A stretch of 64,000 nt of DNA, from the NCBI GenBank assembly GCA_026545225.1, contig CM048848.1:43328806-43392805 (forward strand). The letters run 5' to 3'. The stretch's first letter is position 1; every line of letters starts with the position of its first letter. Made by a program: the position numbers and the translations under genes. The notes beneath the pieces are model-generated. The model made no database searches. It saw nothing but the letters and a program-made list of their open reading frames with translations, and had not been told where the DNA came from. Origin of the DNA: Cornus controversa (taxonomy: Eukaryota > Streptophyta > Magnoliopsida > Cornales > Cornaceae). Shown here piece after piece: positions 12,340-25,173 of the stretch.

Positions 12340-13260
12340 TTCAATTAAACAAACTTAGAGAGTGGTGAATAGATTTAAATAGGAAAACAAATACGTGAGA
12401 TCGGAGATTTTTATGTGAAAAACCTCAATGATGAAAATCATGGAGATAATTTGAGTCAAGTAAATCAATCCACCATAATCAGAGAAAGAGACAACGAGTT
12501 CTAGTGTTTTTACAATAATTCTACATGAGTCACCGCAACCATTGCTTTCAGAATCACCTATCATTACTTTACGTTCGACACTTAGTGTTCTATGACTCTA
12601 GTGCATTAGGAATCACTAGTACTATTGATTCAAGGCAACATAATATGCTCGTGATCGATTACCTTTTCCTTCCACAAGTATGTATGAAATGTGAAGTATC
12701 TGATTGAATTTCCTTCTCCGATCGTTCTAGATAAGCTTACTAGCATAACTCAGATTAACACTATACATGTAGCAACCACCTCCTATAAATGCTAACAACT
12801 TCTCCCTAGGTGACAATCACCCCTTATTGGGACCCACCATTTTCGTTGACTTGACTCTTATGGGCTTGTGCATGCTCCTTCATATGTCAAGACATGCCCC
12901 ACACTTTGCAGATATTGTATAGTGGGACCTATTGTAGTGCATCTCATGATCCAAAAAGTTCGAACTGGACTATTGTGCATCTCATGGTCCAAAAAGTTCG
13001 GACAAGTGATTTCTCTGACCAAATTTAGTGAGAGAATCAATATCCAAATTATAAAAAGTTCATAGCAACTGTGGTGAATTGCGTTTCATCATAGTTTTCT
13101 CCTTTCTGAAGTTGGCTAACGTCCTAAAAATAATAATAATAAAGTTAGCTAAAATAATATTATGGTAAAAAATTAAATATATAAAAATCCCGGGAAGGAA
13201 CTGAAAATACACTAAAATGTTAGGTACATAAATATCCCAAGTGGGAACTGAAAATTAGGA
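12340..13260 (+). repeat. Orphan upstream block of the small gene family
   Basis: It aligns in order with 24210-25160, the DNA immediately 5' of small gene 3: 'aatcagagaaa', 'ctccattgctttcagaat'-like text, 'gacctactgcagcgcatctc'-like text and finally 'aggtacataaatatccc'. Here no small gene follows; the block stops near 13260 and Ty3/gypsy sequence begins. Either the gene was lost when the element arrived, or only the flank was duplicated. Confidence 0.6.
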
Positions 13261-15998
13261 CTGCAAATGAATCGAGTTTTTCACGAATGACTCAGACATC
13301 CTTTTTTCCCAAATTGCATTACTTCCTTCACGGGGGAAACCTCGAGTAAAACTTGATCCGCCATTTTGAACTCTAATGTATGACTTTGACGATCATTATA
13401 CTCTTCTGTCTACTCTGGGCAGTGCGCATACGATCCCTAATGAGAGCAACTTTCCCTGATGTATCCTTAATGAACTCCGGACAAAAAAAAAAATCGTTTA
13501 TCACCAACTTGTATCCAACAAATAGGAGACCGACATGGTCGTCCATACAAAGCCTCAAATGGTGTCATATAAATAGTCTTCTAATAATTATTGTTATAAG
13601 TAAACTCACAAAGCGAAAAATAAAACTCTCAATATCAAAGTCCACCAATATTTATGGTGACCTACCCACAACCCATAAAATCATACTAAGTCCGAATGAT
13701 GTAGAAATGCTAAATGGAGAACTACATGGCTGATAACTATACCAGATTGTCTAACCAATGAACTAGATACAAACGAGTGGAATGCACCCGTATCGAGCAA
13801 ATCACGACCGAGTTTACTATTTATCATAACTAACCCTGGTTTTGTTTCACATTCCTCCTCCTACAGGTGGCATCTGAATAATACTCCAATAACAGACTAA
13901 AATGTATAGAGTACAATGGGTCCTACACTTAAATTATGTTTATCAAAATATGCAACGCGGAAGATACTATATGATAAACCCTAAGGACCCTAAAATACTT
14001 GGACCTGGAATGCTCTGATACCAACTGAAATATCCCTACAAATTTCACGCATGAGGTGGCCAGTCTCACATGTAAAATATAAGGGATACTTACAATTGAT
14101 AGCAAACAAACATAAAATACAAAAACAAGAGGAAATAATTTTAAATGCTGAAAGGAAAGTCTAACTAAAATAAATAAATAATGTTAAAATAAATATAATA
14201 CAAAATTGAACGTTACAACTTGGAAGTCTCGTAACTCAAGGACCCCATAACCAAAAATAACAAAAGTAAAAACTTTATGGAAGGATCTAAGTCCCTACAC
14301 TGAAGTCAGGTAAGGAATAGATGGCTACTACGCTCTAACCTCGAGGTGAAAATTGCTTGGGACCTAAAATATCAACAAGGTGGGTTAAACCTACGAGCAA
14401 ATTTTCTCTACTACCACCCAATCAGAGAACCGATAAACATACCCTCTATATGAGGGATAATAAAATACATAGATGTGCACATATCATTTCCTACTTTAAC
14501 CCCTATCCCAAAATAGAAACCATCCTACACATCATCCCAACCCATCCTCTATCACACAAATTATAGAACCTATTTTCTAAATTCAAACCAAAGACAATCC
14601 TTATATGCCCGGACACTTTATTAAATAAAATACCTTATTAATATTTTAAAATCCTAACATGCTTCCATTATATACATATTAAGTACCCTACTATGTAATT
14701 GGCAATCCTCACATACCTCCCTAATTAACCTTAAATACCCTATTAGCAATCCTGACATGCCTCTTGACAATCCTCACATGCCTCCCTTATTAACCTTAAA
14801 TACTCTATTGGAATCTTGACATGCCTCTTGGCAATCCTCACATGCCTCCCTAATTAACCTTGAGTACCCTATTGACAATCCTTACATGCCTCCTTTATAA
14901 TCCTATTAAATACCTTATTAGATATTGGCAATTCATATATGCCTCCTTTATAAACCTATTAAATACCTTATTAGGTATTGACAATCCATACATACCCCCT
15001 AATAATCCTCACATGCCTCCTATATTTCTTTTTAAATAAAAATTTAACCAACCTACAAGCATTCAAAAAAATCACACTATTTTATACACTGAAAATAAAG
15101 TATCAACATTTAACATGAAATTAAGACTGCAAAGAAATCAATCAACGAGGAATAAATAAACAATTAAAATTAAAACTATATAAATAACCCTACAATGCAA
15201 ACTAACATCATGTGTATCTAAACCTAGGTCTAACCTAGGTTTTCATGCATATTCTGTCTTTAAAAGTCTCAATTAAATCTCCGAAAAATTTCAGAAATTT
15301 TTCGGTAATTTAAAATATAAAAACCCAAACTATAAATGACACTTTTGAACTAAATCTATAATGAGGCGAACTTATTTCATCTTGAAATTAAAGTTTCAGG
15401 TATTTTCTGTCCTAAAAAGATAAGTCTGAATTTTCAGGAATTTAAAAGTAATTTAAAACATTTTTCCTAATTTTCTACATTTTAAAAATGAATTAAATAA
15501 TTAAAAAAAACTAAAATATTTTGGACTGGGCCCAGAGTTGGGCCTCTGTGAGTGGGGCCCAATGCCCCTTTCCTCTGCACCGGTGGCACGCGCCCCCATG
15601 CACCGGAAGCGCGCGTGAGGAGGCGCTACCCCTCTCTTCTTCTTCTGTTTCCATCTTTTTTTTTGCTGTTACTTTCACTAGCAGTCGCGCACGACCATGA
15701 CAGCATTTTCCCAGCCTTATTCCGGCAACCTCCGGTCACCAAAACTCGCATATGAATATACCATTCAACTCCTTTCGATCTAAGCTACGCATTGGTTCCA
15801 AAATCGCCCCCTCTCGCGGCCTTAATAAAAAATGCCCAAATTAAGTTTCTAGGGTTCTTAAATTTCAAACTCAAATTCTCGTCAATCTACCCAACGATTC
15901 TCAACCAAACTTTCAAGGATTATTCAGAGAACAAGATCAACAATTTAAATGGAACAAAAACCTTCAAAAACGGCATTAACATTCAACACGAATTCCAT

Positions 15999-16034
<36 letters not shown>

Positions 16035-16640
16035 GCCTATATAGCCATATATACATGCATATTCATGAGAGAAAAACATTACAGAACTTCCAAAACCATA
16101 GATTATATACATATAATCAAACGAACAAATTATTACATGCATAATCATATTAATACATAATTATATACATGTATATACATATAATCATACAATACAATTA
16201 TTTATATATGTTTACAAGTTCAAAAGGGAAGTGAAGAGATTGAGTTTGCCTTATGATTTTGAGAAAAATTACCTTCTCTCCTTCTTTTCAGCTTCTCTCG
16301 TTCTCTTTTTGTCTGTGCGTAGGAACGACTGAACCCTAATCCTATTTTGTCTTTCTTTTATCTATATTTTCTTTTCTAAAAATTATTAAAATAATTTTCT
16401 AAATAATTTAAATAATAAACCTAAATATATATTGCCCACATATATAAATATATATATTTATATATATATATAAATGTGGCCCAAACCCAAAAGTCTAGCC
16501 CAACCCAACAATAATAAAAAAATAAAAGAAAATATAGCCCAAAGTCCCACATATTAATTAAAAGAAAAATCTACATTAAAAGCAAATATTTCACCAAAAA
16601 AAAAAAATCAACCATCTATATTAAATCAAAACCAATAACA
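13261..16640 (-). mobile_element. Ty3/gypsy fossil, minus strand, with long LTR
   Basis: A long LTR begins at 14026 (plus-strand TGAAATATCCC) and extends to about 16640. A primer-binding site matching initiator methionine tRNA (plus-strand TGCTCTGATACCA, 14011-14023) abuts it, which fixes the orientation as minus. To its left, over 13370-14010, are short remnants with the look of protease (LLDTGA) and of the integrase C-terminal region ([12 protein letters not shown] and a downstream AQSRQKS motif), as in chromovirus-type elements. The internal region is far shorter than a whole element, so it is a heavily deleted, old fossil. The LTR belongs to the same family as the solo LTRs at 19080 and 46536, sharing the 'catgaggtggccagtctca' start, a tandem array (about 14620-15030) and a GC-rich patch (15530-15700). 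Confidence 0.75.
14620..15030. repeat. Diverged tandem array inside the gypsy LTR
   Basis: Roughly eight units of about 45-60 bp built on 'ctattggcaatcctcacatgcctcc' recur. The same position in the solo LTRs at 19080 and 46536 holds a 67-bp array with the words 'accttattaggtat' and 'caatccttacatgcc', so this is an old, degenerate form of that array. Confidence 0.65.
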
Positions 16641-16699
16641 GGCATTCATAATTTGCACTATGATTGATAAAATTGATGATTTCGTTTATTAAAGTCTGA

Positions 16700-18050
16700 T
16701 TTCAATACCCAATACTGTCGAGATTACTTCAACACAGTATGACTTTAATAAAAAAAGGCAGTCCCTTTGTATTCTATATGTTAGTATGTTTGGATAATCA
16801 ATTTCTTATCACATATACATCTTAGAAAATTGGAAACCACCAGTTCAGAGAATGAATGAAAAAAAAAATTAAGGCGATACATTTCATGTGCTTTAAATAT
16901 GAAAGTGAAGTAGTGGCATGTTTTAGGGAGCTTTTTTTTTTATTCTTTGGATTTGTTTGGTGATTTTATTTTTATAGGTTATTTTATTTTCAGTTTATAT
17001 GTTTTAACACCAATCAAGAGTTTAATACTTTATATAGGTTCTTGACTTGCAATTGTAGAGTATGTGTAAAATTTTTAGAAACTGTAGTTTGAATGTAGTG
17101 GTTTAAATAGTTATTTGTATTGACATGATTTGGAGTGGTTGACTCTAGTTCTTTTACAATTCACATACACACTAGAAGAGTTGGTGGGGTATGTACTTGA
17201 CTTTGAGTTATTAGTTATATGTGCTGAATATAAGTTGGTATTCCTTGATAATAAACATTTTAAGCATGATATACTTGAAAAAAAATTAAAATAAGAAAAC
17301 ATAAGTTGAGCCTTTTCACGAAGTAACCAGGCCTCTTGCCTTAGTAAGCAGTGAGTGTTCACGTGAAACGTGAGGGGTTGAAACATTTTCTGTTATTGGT
17401 TAGTCTTTGGTTTGTGGCCTTTTGGTTCGAGTTATTAGGTTCGTTGGGGTGTCTTGACACCTAGTGCCCTAAAGCCATTTGGTTTGAAAGTCACTGGCTG
17501 AAAGCTTGCTACATGGATCAATTCGAATGCCTAATAAACCTGGGCATTGCACAACCATGAAATTTTTTTTGCATGTGTTCATGTTTTGAGTGATAAATTC
17601 AATAAAGGGATCCAATAAATTAAAGAAATTTGTAATTGATTACTTAGAGCCGGGTTAAACCACGTAGATGAATGATAGTTCACTTCTTACGAGGGTGCTA
17701 GAGTTGGTTGCTTTGAGTTGTGTTGATGTAAATTTTGTGTAAGAACCATTGTTTGAATTATGGGATTTAGGAATTTGAATGTATTCTTGAATGCAAGTCT
17801 TTTAACTGCATTTTATAGTCTTCTTCTTGATCAATATTTTAAACAGAAAATTTTGCATGTTTGTGGGCATCATCTCTGAAACCCTCACGAGACTTCACTC
17901 GTACACTAGGAGTAACCTAGGGGTTTAAAAGGCTTGTTGCATAGGCTAAATGCAACCGAATTTCTCACGAAATGGGAAGTAGTTTAGTTATTTTATTTTA
18001 TTTTTAGTTTTGTATTGCTAAAGGACTAACAATATGTAAGTTTGGGGGTG
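16700..18050 (+). mobile_element. Athila-type Ty3/gypsy 3' internal remnant
   Basis: This stretch precedes an Athila-like LTR. It includes the phrases 'caggcctcttgcc' and 'cacgtgaaacgtgaggggttgaaaca' (17330-17385), which I associate with the 3' untranslated end of Athila elements, and ends in a polypurine tract (AGTTTGGGGGTG, 18039-18050) right before the LTR. No envelope-like or pol reading frame survives in view. The left border against the preceding gypsy LTR is approximate. Confidence 0.6.
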
Positions 18051-18185
18051 TGATAAGTAGTGAATATTGTGTATTTAATGCCCTTAAAATTATATGAATT
18101 AGTATCTTAGTAATATTTATTTAATATTTTTAATAATAATTTTAGTATTTTTATGATTTCAGGTGATTAAGGGTAATTCTGATAA

Positions 18186-18344
18186 GGATAATGCTACTCA
18201 GGCAGAATTCATAGGCAGAAAGTTTTACATCCATTGGATTCATGTAGTGAGTGTATGTGATGGGGCCTACCACATGCATCCAATGGATGTAAAACTTTCT
18301 GCCTATGAATTCTGTCTAAGAATTCTGCCTGAGTAGCATTACCC
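18186..18344. mobile_element. Mutator-type MITE, near-perfect foldback, 159 bp
   Basis: The left arm starts GGATAATGCTACTCAGGCAG and the right end, read in reverse, starts GGGTAATGCTACTCAGGCAG; the arms pair for some 60 bases. The right arm carries a short extra repeat of the 'gacagaattc' motif. The 9-bp direct repeat TTCTGATAA flanks it at 18177-18185 and 18345-18353, the length Mutator-like elements make. High arm identity points to a young insertion. It sits in the Athila LTR and has no coding capacity. Confidence 0.88.
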
Positions 18345-18714
18345 TTCTGATAAATAATAGTGCAACCGGGCCACAAATGATGCTATTTTAGTAGGGAGAT
18401 GAAGCCTGACCCATGAGATATGTTTATATTAGAGATCCAAGTTAAATGGACTAAATAACTGGACTGAAAATGAGTTTAAATGAAGAAAATGAGCATGGGC
18501 CTACTCACATTGAAGACTGGGCGAATTCAGGCCCAGAAAGTGCTGAACCCGTTTTGGTATTCTTGTTATAACTCCATATTCGACTGTCAAAATGATCCAA
18601 ACTCTTCATTGGTTGACCGAAATTCAATACCGAAACTTTTCATATTTCACAAAATTTTCCTTAAATAAACGTTTAGAGCACCTTTTTGCCCAATTTGCTC
18701 AGGTGCACCCCCAA

Positions 18715-18810
18715 GGGGGCAAGTGTGCCCTCTATGGGCGCAGATGCGCATATGGGGGCGCATGTGCCACTCCAAAGGGCGCAAGTGCTCCCTCTATGGG
18801 CGCATTTGTG
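18715..18810. repeat. 'gggcgca' short repeats in the Athila LTR
   Basis: Units of about 20-30 bp with the words 'gggcgcaagtg', 'gggcgcagatg' and 'gggcgcatttg' give a GC-rich island. The ORFs predicted on both strands here (18592-18966) are by-products of this repeat. Confidence 0.7.
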
Positions 18811-19079
18811 CCCCTGGGATGCCAGGTGTCCCGATTGTGCTGTTTCACAAAGTAAAATAGAGAAAAGAAAATGAACTAAGGTATTCAGAAATGAGAGAGA
18901 GAGATACAAAGGCGATTCGTGATGATTACAAGCGAAGCGAAGGTGAGAAGATGACAATTTCATCATTGTTCAAACCTGGACCTCCAATCATAAACAGCTA
19001 AACATTATTCTGAGGAAGTGACATAACCCTAACCTTTCTTTCAATATTGTAAATTGTATTTTAATTTGGAGACATTTTA

Positions 19080-22000
19080 TGAAATACCCCCCAGAAAATT
19101 TCGCGCATGAGATGGCCAGTCTCATACACAAAACCTGGGAAATACATACAATTGGTAGCAACAAGCATAGAATACAAAAGATATAATGAATAAATTTCTA
19201 AAAGCAGAATAAAAAGTTCCTCTGAATTAAAATATCTGTTAACTAAACAAATATATGTCCGGTAATACAACTTGGAAGTCCTGTAACCCAAGGACCCCTT
19301 AACCAGATGAACAAAGTTTTTAAATTCTAAAATTAATACCAACAATAATCAAAGTCTCAAAAGTTCATAGTATGACCCTTGAAGAAGACAAGTTCCTGCC
19401 CTGTAACTGATGAGATGAGACGTCTGCTACAATCAAACCCTAAAACTCTATCCTCGCGGTGGAACCTGTCTGAAACCTGAAATATCAACAAAGTGGGTTA
19501 AACCTACGAGCAAGTCCTATCTACTACATCCCAATCAGAGAACCAATATACATACCCTCAATATATGGGACACAAAATAAATCCATAGATTTAACATACA
19601 AGCTATTCTTTTATCCAGTTTCATGTTTCCAAAACAACAATCAATATTTATAATATTCCACCCAAACCCTTATTATGAAAAAGAGAACACATTCCTTAAG
19701 TTCAGCAGAAATAAGCATAACATGAAATACTATCAATTTTAAGCAATCCCAACATGTCACCATTTTATCATTTGATACCTTAATAGGTATAGGTATATAC
19801 ATACTGGTCATTCCCTACCTAGTTCATGTTTTTAGAAATCAAAATCATCTTATACGTTATCCCAACGAACCCTTATCATTCAACAATGAACACCTTCTTT
19901 AAGTTCAAAGTAAAGAAACATATGCATGCATTTTATTAAATCTCGACAATCATAACAAAGCAAATATAATGTATAGATACCTTATTAGGTATGGGCGATC
20001 CTGACACGCCGGGCAATCCTGACATGCCAAATAAAATGTATAGATACCTTATTAGGTATGGGCGATCCTGACACGCTGGGCAATCCTTACATGCCTAAAT
20101 AAAATACATAGATACCTTATTAGGTATGGGCGATCCTGACACGCCAGGCAATCCTTACATGCCAAAATAAAATACATATAGATGCATTCCAATATGAAAC
20201 ATAAAATAAACAAGGTGCATTATGATTTAAATTTGCACAAACCAGTATTTCAAATTATCCAACATGAAATTATCACCATAAGACAAATCGTTCACCAGTA
20301 AACTATAATCACGTATTGGATGGGCATTTATATCCTTAAAGAAAAATACATTCAAGTAAACCAAATAATCCAAGCATCCATTATAGAAGAAATTTCCCAA
20401 CTCAACCTTCAATGCACTCAATTCTACGAGATAGTCTAAACCTAACTTTTATCTAGGTTTCTGGGTCTATTCTACTTCTGAGAACCCTATTAAATCATTC
20501 TGGAATTTTCTAGAATTTTTGAAAATTTTAAAACATATTTTTCTCGCAAAAAGAAAATAAAATATAATTCGAAGCATACGTTTACAACCAACACAATCAC
20601 AAGGGAGACTCATGTTCACATGAAATTTAAAACCCAGGTGCATTTTAATCCTATAAATTTAACTAAATTTTTCTAGAATTTTCTGGAATTTTAAAATATT
20701 TTCTAAAAATAAAAGAAAGTGAAAATCCTACTTTTAGACACTTTAAAAATTCACTTAACTCCAAAAGAAACTCATTTCAAGATGAAAATTTATAACCAAG
20801 TTTATTTAACCTCCAAAAAGTTACAGTAAAAATTTAGGAACTTTTGGAGTTATAAAAGTATTTTCTAAAATTACAGAAAGTGAAAAAAAATAACTTTTGA
20901 ACCCTTTAAAAATCAATTGAATAATAAGGAAAAATTATTTTGATTTGAAAATTTAAACCCAAGTGTATTTAGCCTCCAGAGAGCTACAGTAAAAATTTAG
21001 GAAATTTTGAAAATTTCTAACTATTTTCTAAAATTAAAGAGGCTGAAAAATCCAGTTTTTAGACAATTTAAAAATTAATTTAAAGACAATGGTAAATAAT
21101 TTTGATATGAAATTTAAACCCCAAGCCCCTTAAGCTCCCAGGAAGTTGACATAAAATTTTGGGAATTTTTAGAGTTATAAAAGTATTTTTAAAAAATAAT
21201 TTTTCCAGATTTTCAAGTTTTCCCAAAAATTTCAAAAATACAAAATAAATATCAAAACAATTCGGAATGGGCCCATATTGGACCCAGAGGTGGGCCCCCG
21301 CGAGTGGGGCCCGAAAATAATTTTTCGGCCACCGGCCGGTGCCGGAGCCGGCCGGATGCTCCCCCACTCGTCGGCGGCGCGCGTGGGGGTCACGCGCCGG
21401 CTGGGCTGTCTTCCCCAGCCCGTAGGCAGCGCGCTGGGGGATTTTCCGGCGCTGATTTCGGCTTCGTCCGACCTCTGTTCAGCCTGATTTTTGTACCGTT
21501 CTTCTCCTCTTGATCCCCTCTACCCATTGGTACAAAAAGCCCTATAAAAAATTGTCCGAATCAAAAACCCCTAATTCACAAATTCAAGGGTTTTTCGCAA
21601 AATTTAAAAATTTCAACTCAAATTTTTCACGATCTATTTTATTAAAGATCAAGGGTTGTTTTGTAGACAATCACAACAGAGAATGCTTACGAATTAACAT
21701 CTTTTCTTATCCTAAATTGATGCATAAACAGATTCCTATACAATTTACACATACATGAAATATATATGCATATATTCTTACATATATATATCTATACTCC
21801 TATATACAATTTAGCATAATAAATTTCCACGAAATTTATCCATAAGAAGCAACAAAATAAAATACAATTATAAACAGATTTTTCAATATAAACCAAATTC
21901 TTAAACCTAGACTATGCATACGGATTCAAAGGGGAAGAGAAGAATCAAACTTGCCTCTTTGACGAATTAACTTATTCACCCGATCGTCACTCCCTTCTCT

Positions 22001-22552
22001 CTTTCGTTTACTCCCTCAGTTCTGTGCATAAAGCAACGGCAAAAACCCTAATTTCTTCTTTTTCCTTTTTGTCTTAATTATTATTCTATTATTGATTTTT
22101 CTAAAACTAAATAAAATCAAAATAATAATAATACAAGCAATAATAATATAATTATAACCCTGGCCCAACATTTTAAACATAATCTTAGCCCAATCATTCC
22201 AGCCCAAATTCCTCCCTAACCCAAACCAAAGCATTTAAAAGATTTAAATAAAACAACACATAATAAATAACAATTCACATAAAATGATAAAAAATAAATA
22301 AACAGAGAAGTTTACATGAAATGATTGGAATCTATAAAATATAACAATCCACATAAAATGATAACAGTCAAACTTATCAATTCTCATGAAATGATAAAAT
22401 GCATATAAAGGAAAATTAACTCACATAAAACGATAAAATATAGAGACAATGCATTTCACATGAATTAATAATAATAAAAATAAAATAATAATAATATAAA
22501 GAAATTCAAATTTCTTTAAAATAATTGCCGTCCAAATTTCTGGGGTATTACA
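19080..22552 (-). mobile_element. Solo LTR, Ty3/gypsy, 3.47 kb, clean ends
   Basis: Starts TGAAATACCCCCCAG and ends CTGGGGTATTACA, with short inverted termini. The 5-bp duplication TTTTA flanks it at 19075-19079 and 22553-22557. It is inserted in the Athila LTR, whose sequence resumes on the far side. By analogy with the element at 14026, where the primer-binding site is on the left, its sense is the minus strand. It includes a 67-bp tandem array (19976-20175), a GC-rich patch (21260-21470) and no internal genes, so it arose by recombination between the two LTRs of a full element. It is closely similar to the solo LTR at 46536. Confidence 0.88.
19976..20175. repeat. 67-bp tandem array, 3 units, inside the solo LTR
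   Basis: Units begin at the word 'gataccttattaggtat', spaced 67-68 bp (the 'attagg' word is at 19984, 20051 and 20119). Each holds 'gggcgatcctgacacgc' and 'caatccttacatgcc'. The 'taccttattaggta' word is itself a near-palindrome. The sister LTR at 46536 has five units. Confidence 0.88.
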
Positions 22553-23298
22553 TTTTAATTTATGCATTGATTGTATAACCAAGTTATAAACAATAGCTGT
22601 GCTATTGATTTTAATTTGAATGGATTATTTCATTGCGTGTTTACTCTTGTTCTTGTAGAATGAACGTATGTTTGCAGTGATTAGGGTTTGGTTTTTTTCA
22701 ACTTCTGTGATTTTGTTAAGACAGGTTATCAGGTTATACAATATTTTTCACTGATTGTTTAATTTAGAGTTTTGATAATTTGTACTAAGCAAAGGTGGCC
22801 TATCACATCATTACTTAGTTTATTTTGTAGTCTGTAGTTAGATGTATAGGTCATGCTAAGCGAAGATAAGTTATGCTTAATTGTATATTGAACGAATCCT
22901 CTTGATTGAATTGAATTAGGCTTGTAGCCATTCTTTTTTAAATGCATAGATTAGAAGTCTCAAATTAGTACAGTTTATCATTGTCCAAAGGTTAGCGGTG
23001 AAGTCAATTCCCAGAACCCTCTCTCCAGTGTCTATCATTTATTTATATTGTTATTTTATGTCAATTAATTTCAACACTTTATAATTAAAAATAAAACAAA
23101 TTCTTTTTGAAATAAATTAGACAACTTCTTGATAGCTTAACAACGAAACTAATGCAATCTCTGTGGGTTCGACCTCTATTCACCACTTTACAAATTTTAG
23201 TAGAGTATTTATAAGTTTTTATAAATTCTCTTTTGTCGAAGTGTAAATTAACAACAACACTATTACATAATATTTTATTGCGTTTTGCACATCGAACA

Positions 23299-24130
23299 AC
23301 TATGGCCACAAAATCGAGGCCTTAAGTCCCAACCCATGTCAAACCAGGGCCTACTGGCCTCGATAGTCCAAACCAGGACCTTTAGGTCCCGGCCTGGTAA
23401 AAAGCCCGGGTCCTACTAGCCCCGACAAAGGATAGCCGAGACCTATAGGTCCCAGCCTGGTCATAACAAGTGGTACAGTGCAAAAAGAAAAAAGGGAAAC
23501 TGGGGTCAGATGACCCTGCCGCCATTAGAATTGGGACCAGTCGGTCCCAACCAAAAAGAACCAAAGATCAACAACCCCCAAAAATATCTAAACCAATACG
23601 TGCTGCAAAGACCAGGTTTAGCCATCCCCGACAACTACTAATACCTATAAATTAGTAATCTTCTATTTGCTATTCATGTCTTAAGCTACTTAAATGGGTA
23701 CCTTATGAATTAATGTTTGTTAACATGAGTTAGTAGGTGCTCTTAAAAGTAAATAAGCAGGTCATGTTCCTGAAGCTTGACAAGCAATCCTCATGAACAG
23801 GGAACAACTGATTGGGAAATTTGACTCCGATTGAACTTTAGTGACATAGATGACAAGTTATACCAATAAGGCTCTCCCATTTCTAAATAGAATGGGAAAC
23901 CGAATAGTTAGTCTCTAACTCAGATACGAAATGAATTCCACCTTTATAAATACGATGAAAATTCATTAGCCAGGTAGGCAATTAATATCCTTTAAATGCC
24001 TTTATAGCTTTATAAGCGTTTTCGATTTTGACTTGATTGTCGGAGCGTAGTCGGCCGGCACTACACCGGTGTCCCTCCGATTACCCTTTTCTTGTCTTTT
24101 TTAGGTTAGCAATGACCCGAATTGTCTGAC
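23299..24130 (+). mobile_element. Tat-type Ty3/gypsy LTR fragment
   Basis: Bases 23810-24130 match 35690-36010 closely in order: 'taaggctctc', 'tataaatacgatg', 'ggagcgtagtcggccg', 'ccggtgtccctcc' and 'tgacccgaattgt.tgacaatttt'. In the 35.7 kb copy this is followed by a Tat-type primer-binding site, so both are 3' halves of LTRs. The TATA word at 23946 is the probable LTR promoter. The upstream part (23310-23470) holds irregular 'ggccta.tggcc' repeats. No internal region follows here. Confidence 0.7.
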
Positions 24131-25170
24131 AATTTTTGGTTCTTCAAAAATTATAAAATTACTAAATATAAAATTATTTCAAAAACAAGAGTTATGCTTT
24201 TGTTGGAATGGGCTGTAAACTTAAAAGAGTGTGGTAAATAAATTTAAGTAACCACGAAGACTATTTGTCTTACGTAAATCAATACACTATAATCAGAGAA
24301 AAAGGCAATGAACTCTAGTGTCTTCACAACAACTCTACACGAGTTGCTGACTCCATTGCTTTCAGAATGACTTGTCGTTACTTTATCTTCTACTCTTAGT
24401 GTTTTATGACTCTAGTGTCTTTGGAATCACCAGTAATACTAATTCAAGCCAATACAATATGCTCGCAATGAATCCGCTTCTTATAGTGATTGATAACCTT
24501 TTCATTCCACATTGCTACTCCGATCGTTCTAGATAAGCTTGCTAGTATAACTCGGATTAACATTATACAGGTAGGAGCCACCGCTATAAATGCCATCAAC
24601 TTCTTTTAGGCATGTGAAACATCACAATCACTCTCTATTAGGACCCAACATTCTGAAAATTGGTTCCGATACTATATGTCAGGACCTGCTTCATGGATAA
24701 TACACAGTGGGACCTACTGCAGCGCATCTCATGATCCAAAATGTTCGGACCGGATTGTAGTGCATCTCATGGTCCAAAAAGTTAGGACATGATCTCTGTC
24801 ACAAATTTTAGCGAGAGAATCAATGTTCAAATTATAAAGAGCTCATAATAAATATGATGAAAATTAGAGATGCACAGAAAATCGATGAAATCGAAAAATC
24901 GAACCAAATCAACGGTTCAATCTGGAACAAACAAATTCGAATTGAATCGTGTACAATCCTGATGAAAATACACTAAAATATTAGGTACATAAATATCCCG
25001 GGTAAGAAGTGAAAATACCACTAAAATATTAGGTATATAAATACCCCGATTAGGCACTGAAAGTACACTAAATATGCCGGGTAGGCACTGAAAATATACT
25101 AAAATATTAGGTACATAACTATGCTGGCTAGGAACTGAAAATACACCAAAGATAAAGACAACGAGAAGAC
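24131..25170 (+). repeat. Upstream block of small gene 3
   Basis: It aligns with the orphan block at 12340-13260 from about 24210 on, and partially with 8577-9060. The segment leads directly into the promoter of the third small gene. Its last part is a short tandem array (see 24960-25140). Confidence 0.6.
24960..25140. repeat. Promoter-proximal minisatellite, about 48 bp x 4
   Basis: Units of the type 'actaaaatattaggtacataa', then a variable 'tatcccgggtaag.a' word and 'gaactgaaaat', start near 24965, 25014, 25062 (a shortened unit) and 25092. The array lies about 35-200 bp upstream of the TATA box. The orphan block has a single comparable unit plus a partial one at 13195-13255. Confidence 0.75.
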
Positions 25171-25173
25171 AGC

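Larger units (their letters stand above)
18051..23298 (+). mobile_element. Athila-type LTR, split by two nested insertions
   Basis: The LTR starts TGATAAGTAG directly after a polypurine tract. It contains the alternating 'gggcgca' repeats near 18715-18805 typical of Athila LTRs, and after the nested insertion resumes at 22558 to end near 23298 with 'tctgtgggttcgacctc' and 'gcacatcgaacaac'. Removing the MITE (18186-18344) and the 3.47 kb solo LTR (19080-22552) leaves about 1.6 kb, the usual Athila LTR size. No primer-binding site follows, which fits its being a 3' LTR with the polypurine tract upstream. Old fossil. Confidence 0.7.

Noticed and set aside
13380-13733. A 117-aa plus-strand ORF
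   Set aside because: It lies opposite minus-strand Ty3/gypsy integrase remnants and has no protein-like features of its own.
15945-16160. ORFs on both strands with Tyr-Ile repeats
   Set aside because: They come from a (TA)n microsatellite in a fossil LTR.
18592-18966. ORFs with Cys/Ala/Pro repeats on both strands
   Set aside because: They translate the 'gggcgca' short repeats of the Athila LTR.
21278-21513. GC-rich ORFs on both strands (and the parallel set at 48757-49124)
   Set aside because: The same GC-rich patch occurs in each gypsy LTR of this family at the same place with frames not conserved, so it is LTR sequence and not a gene.
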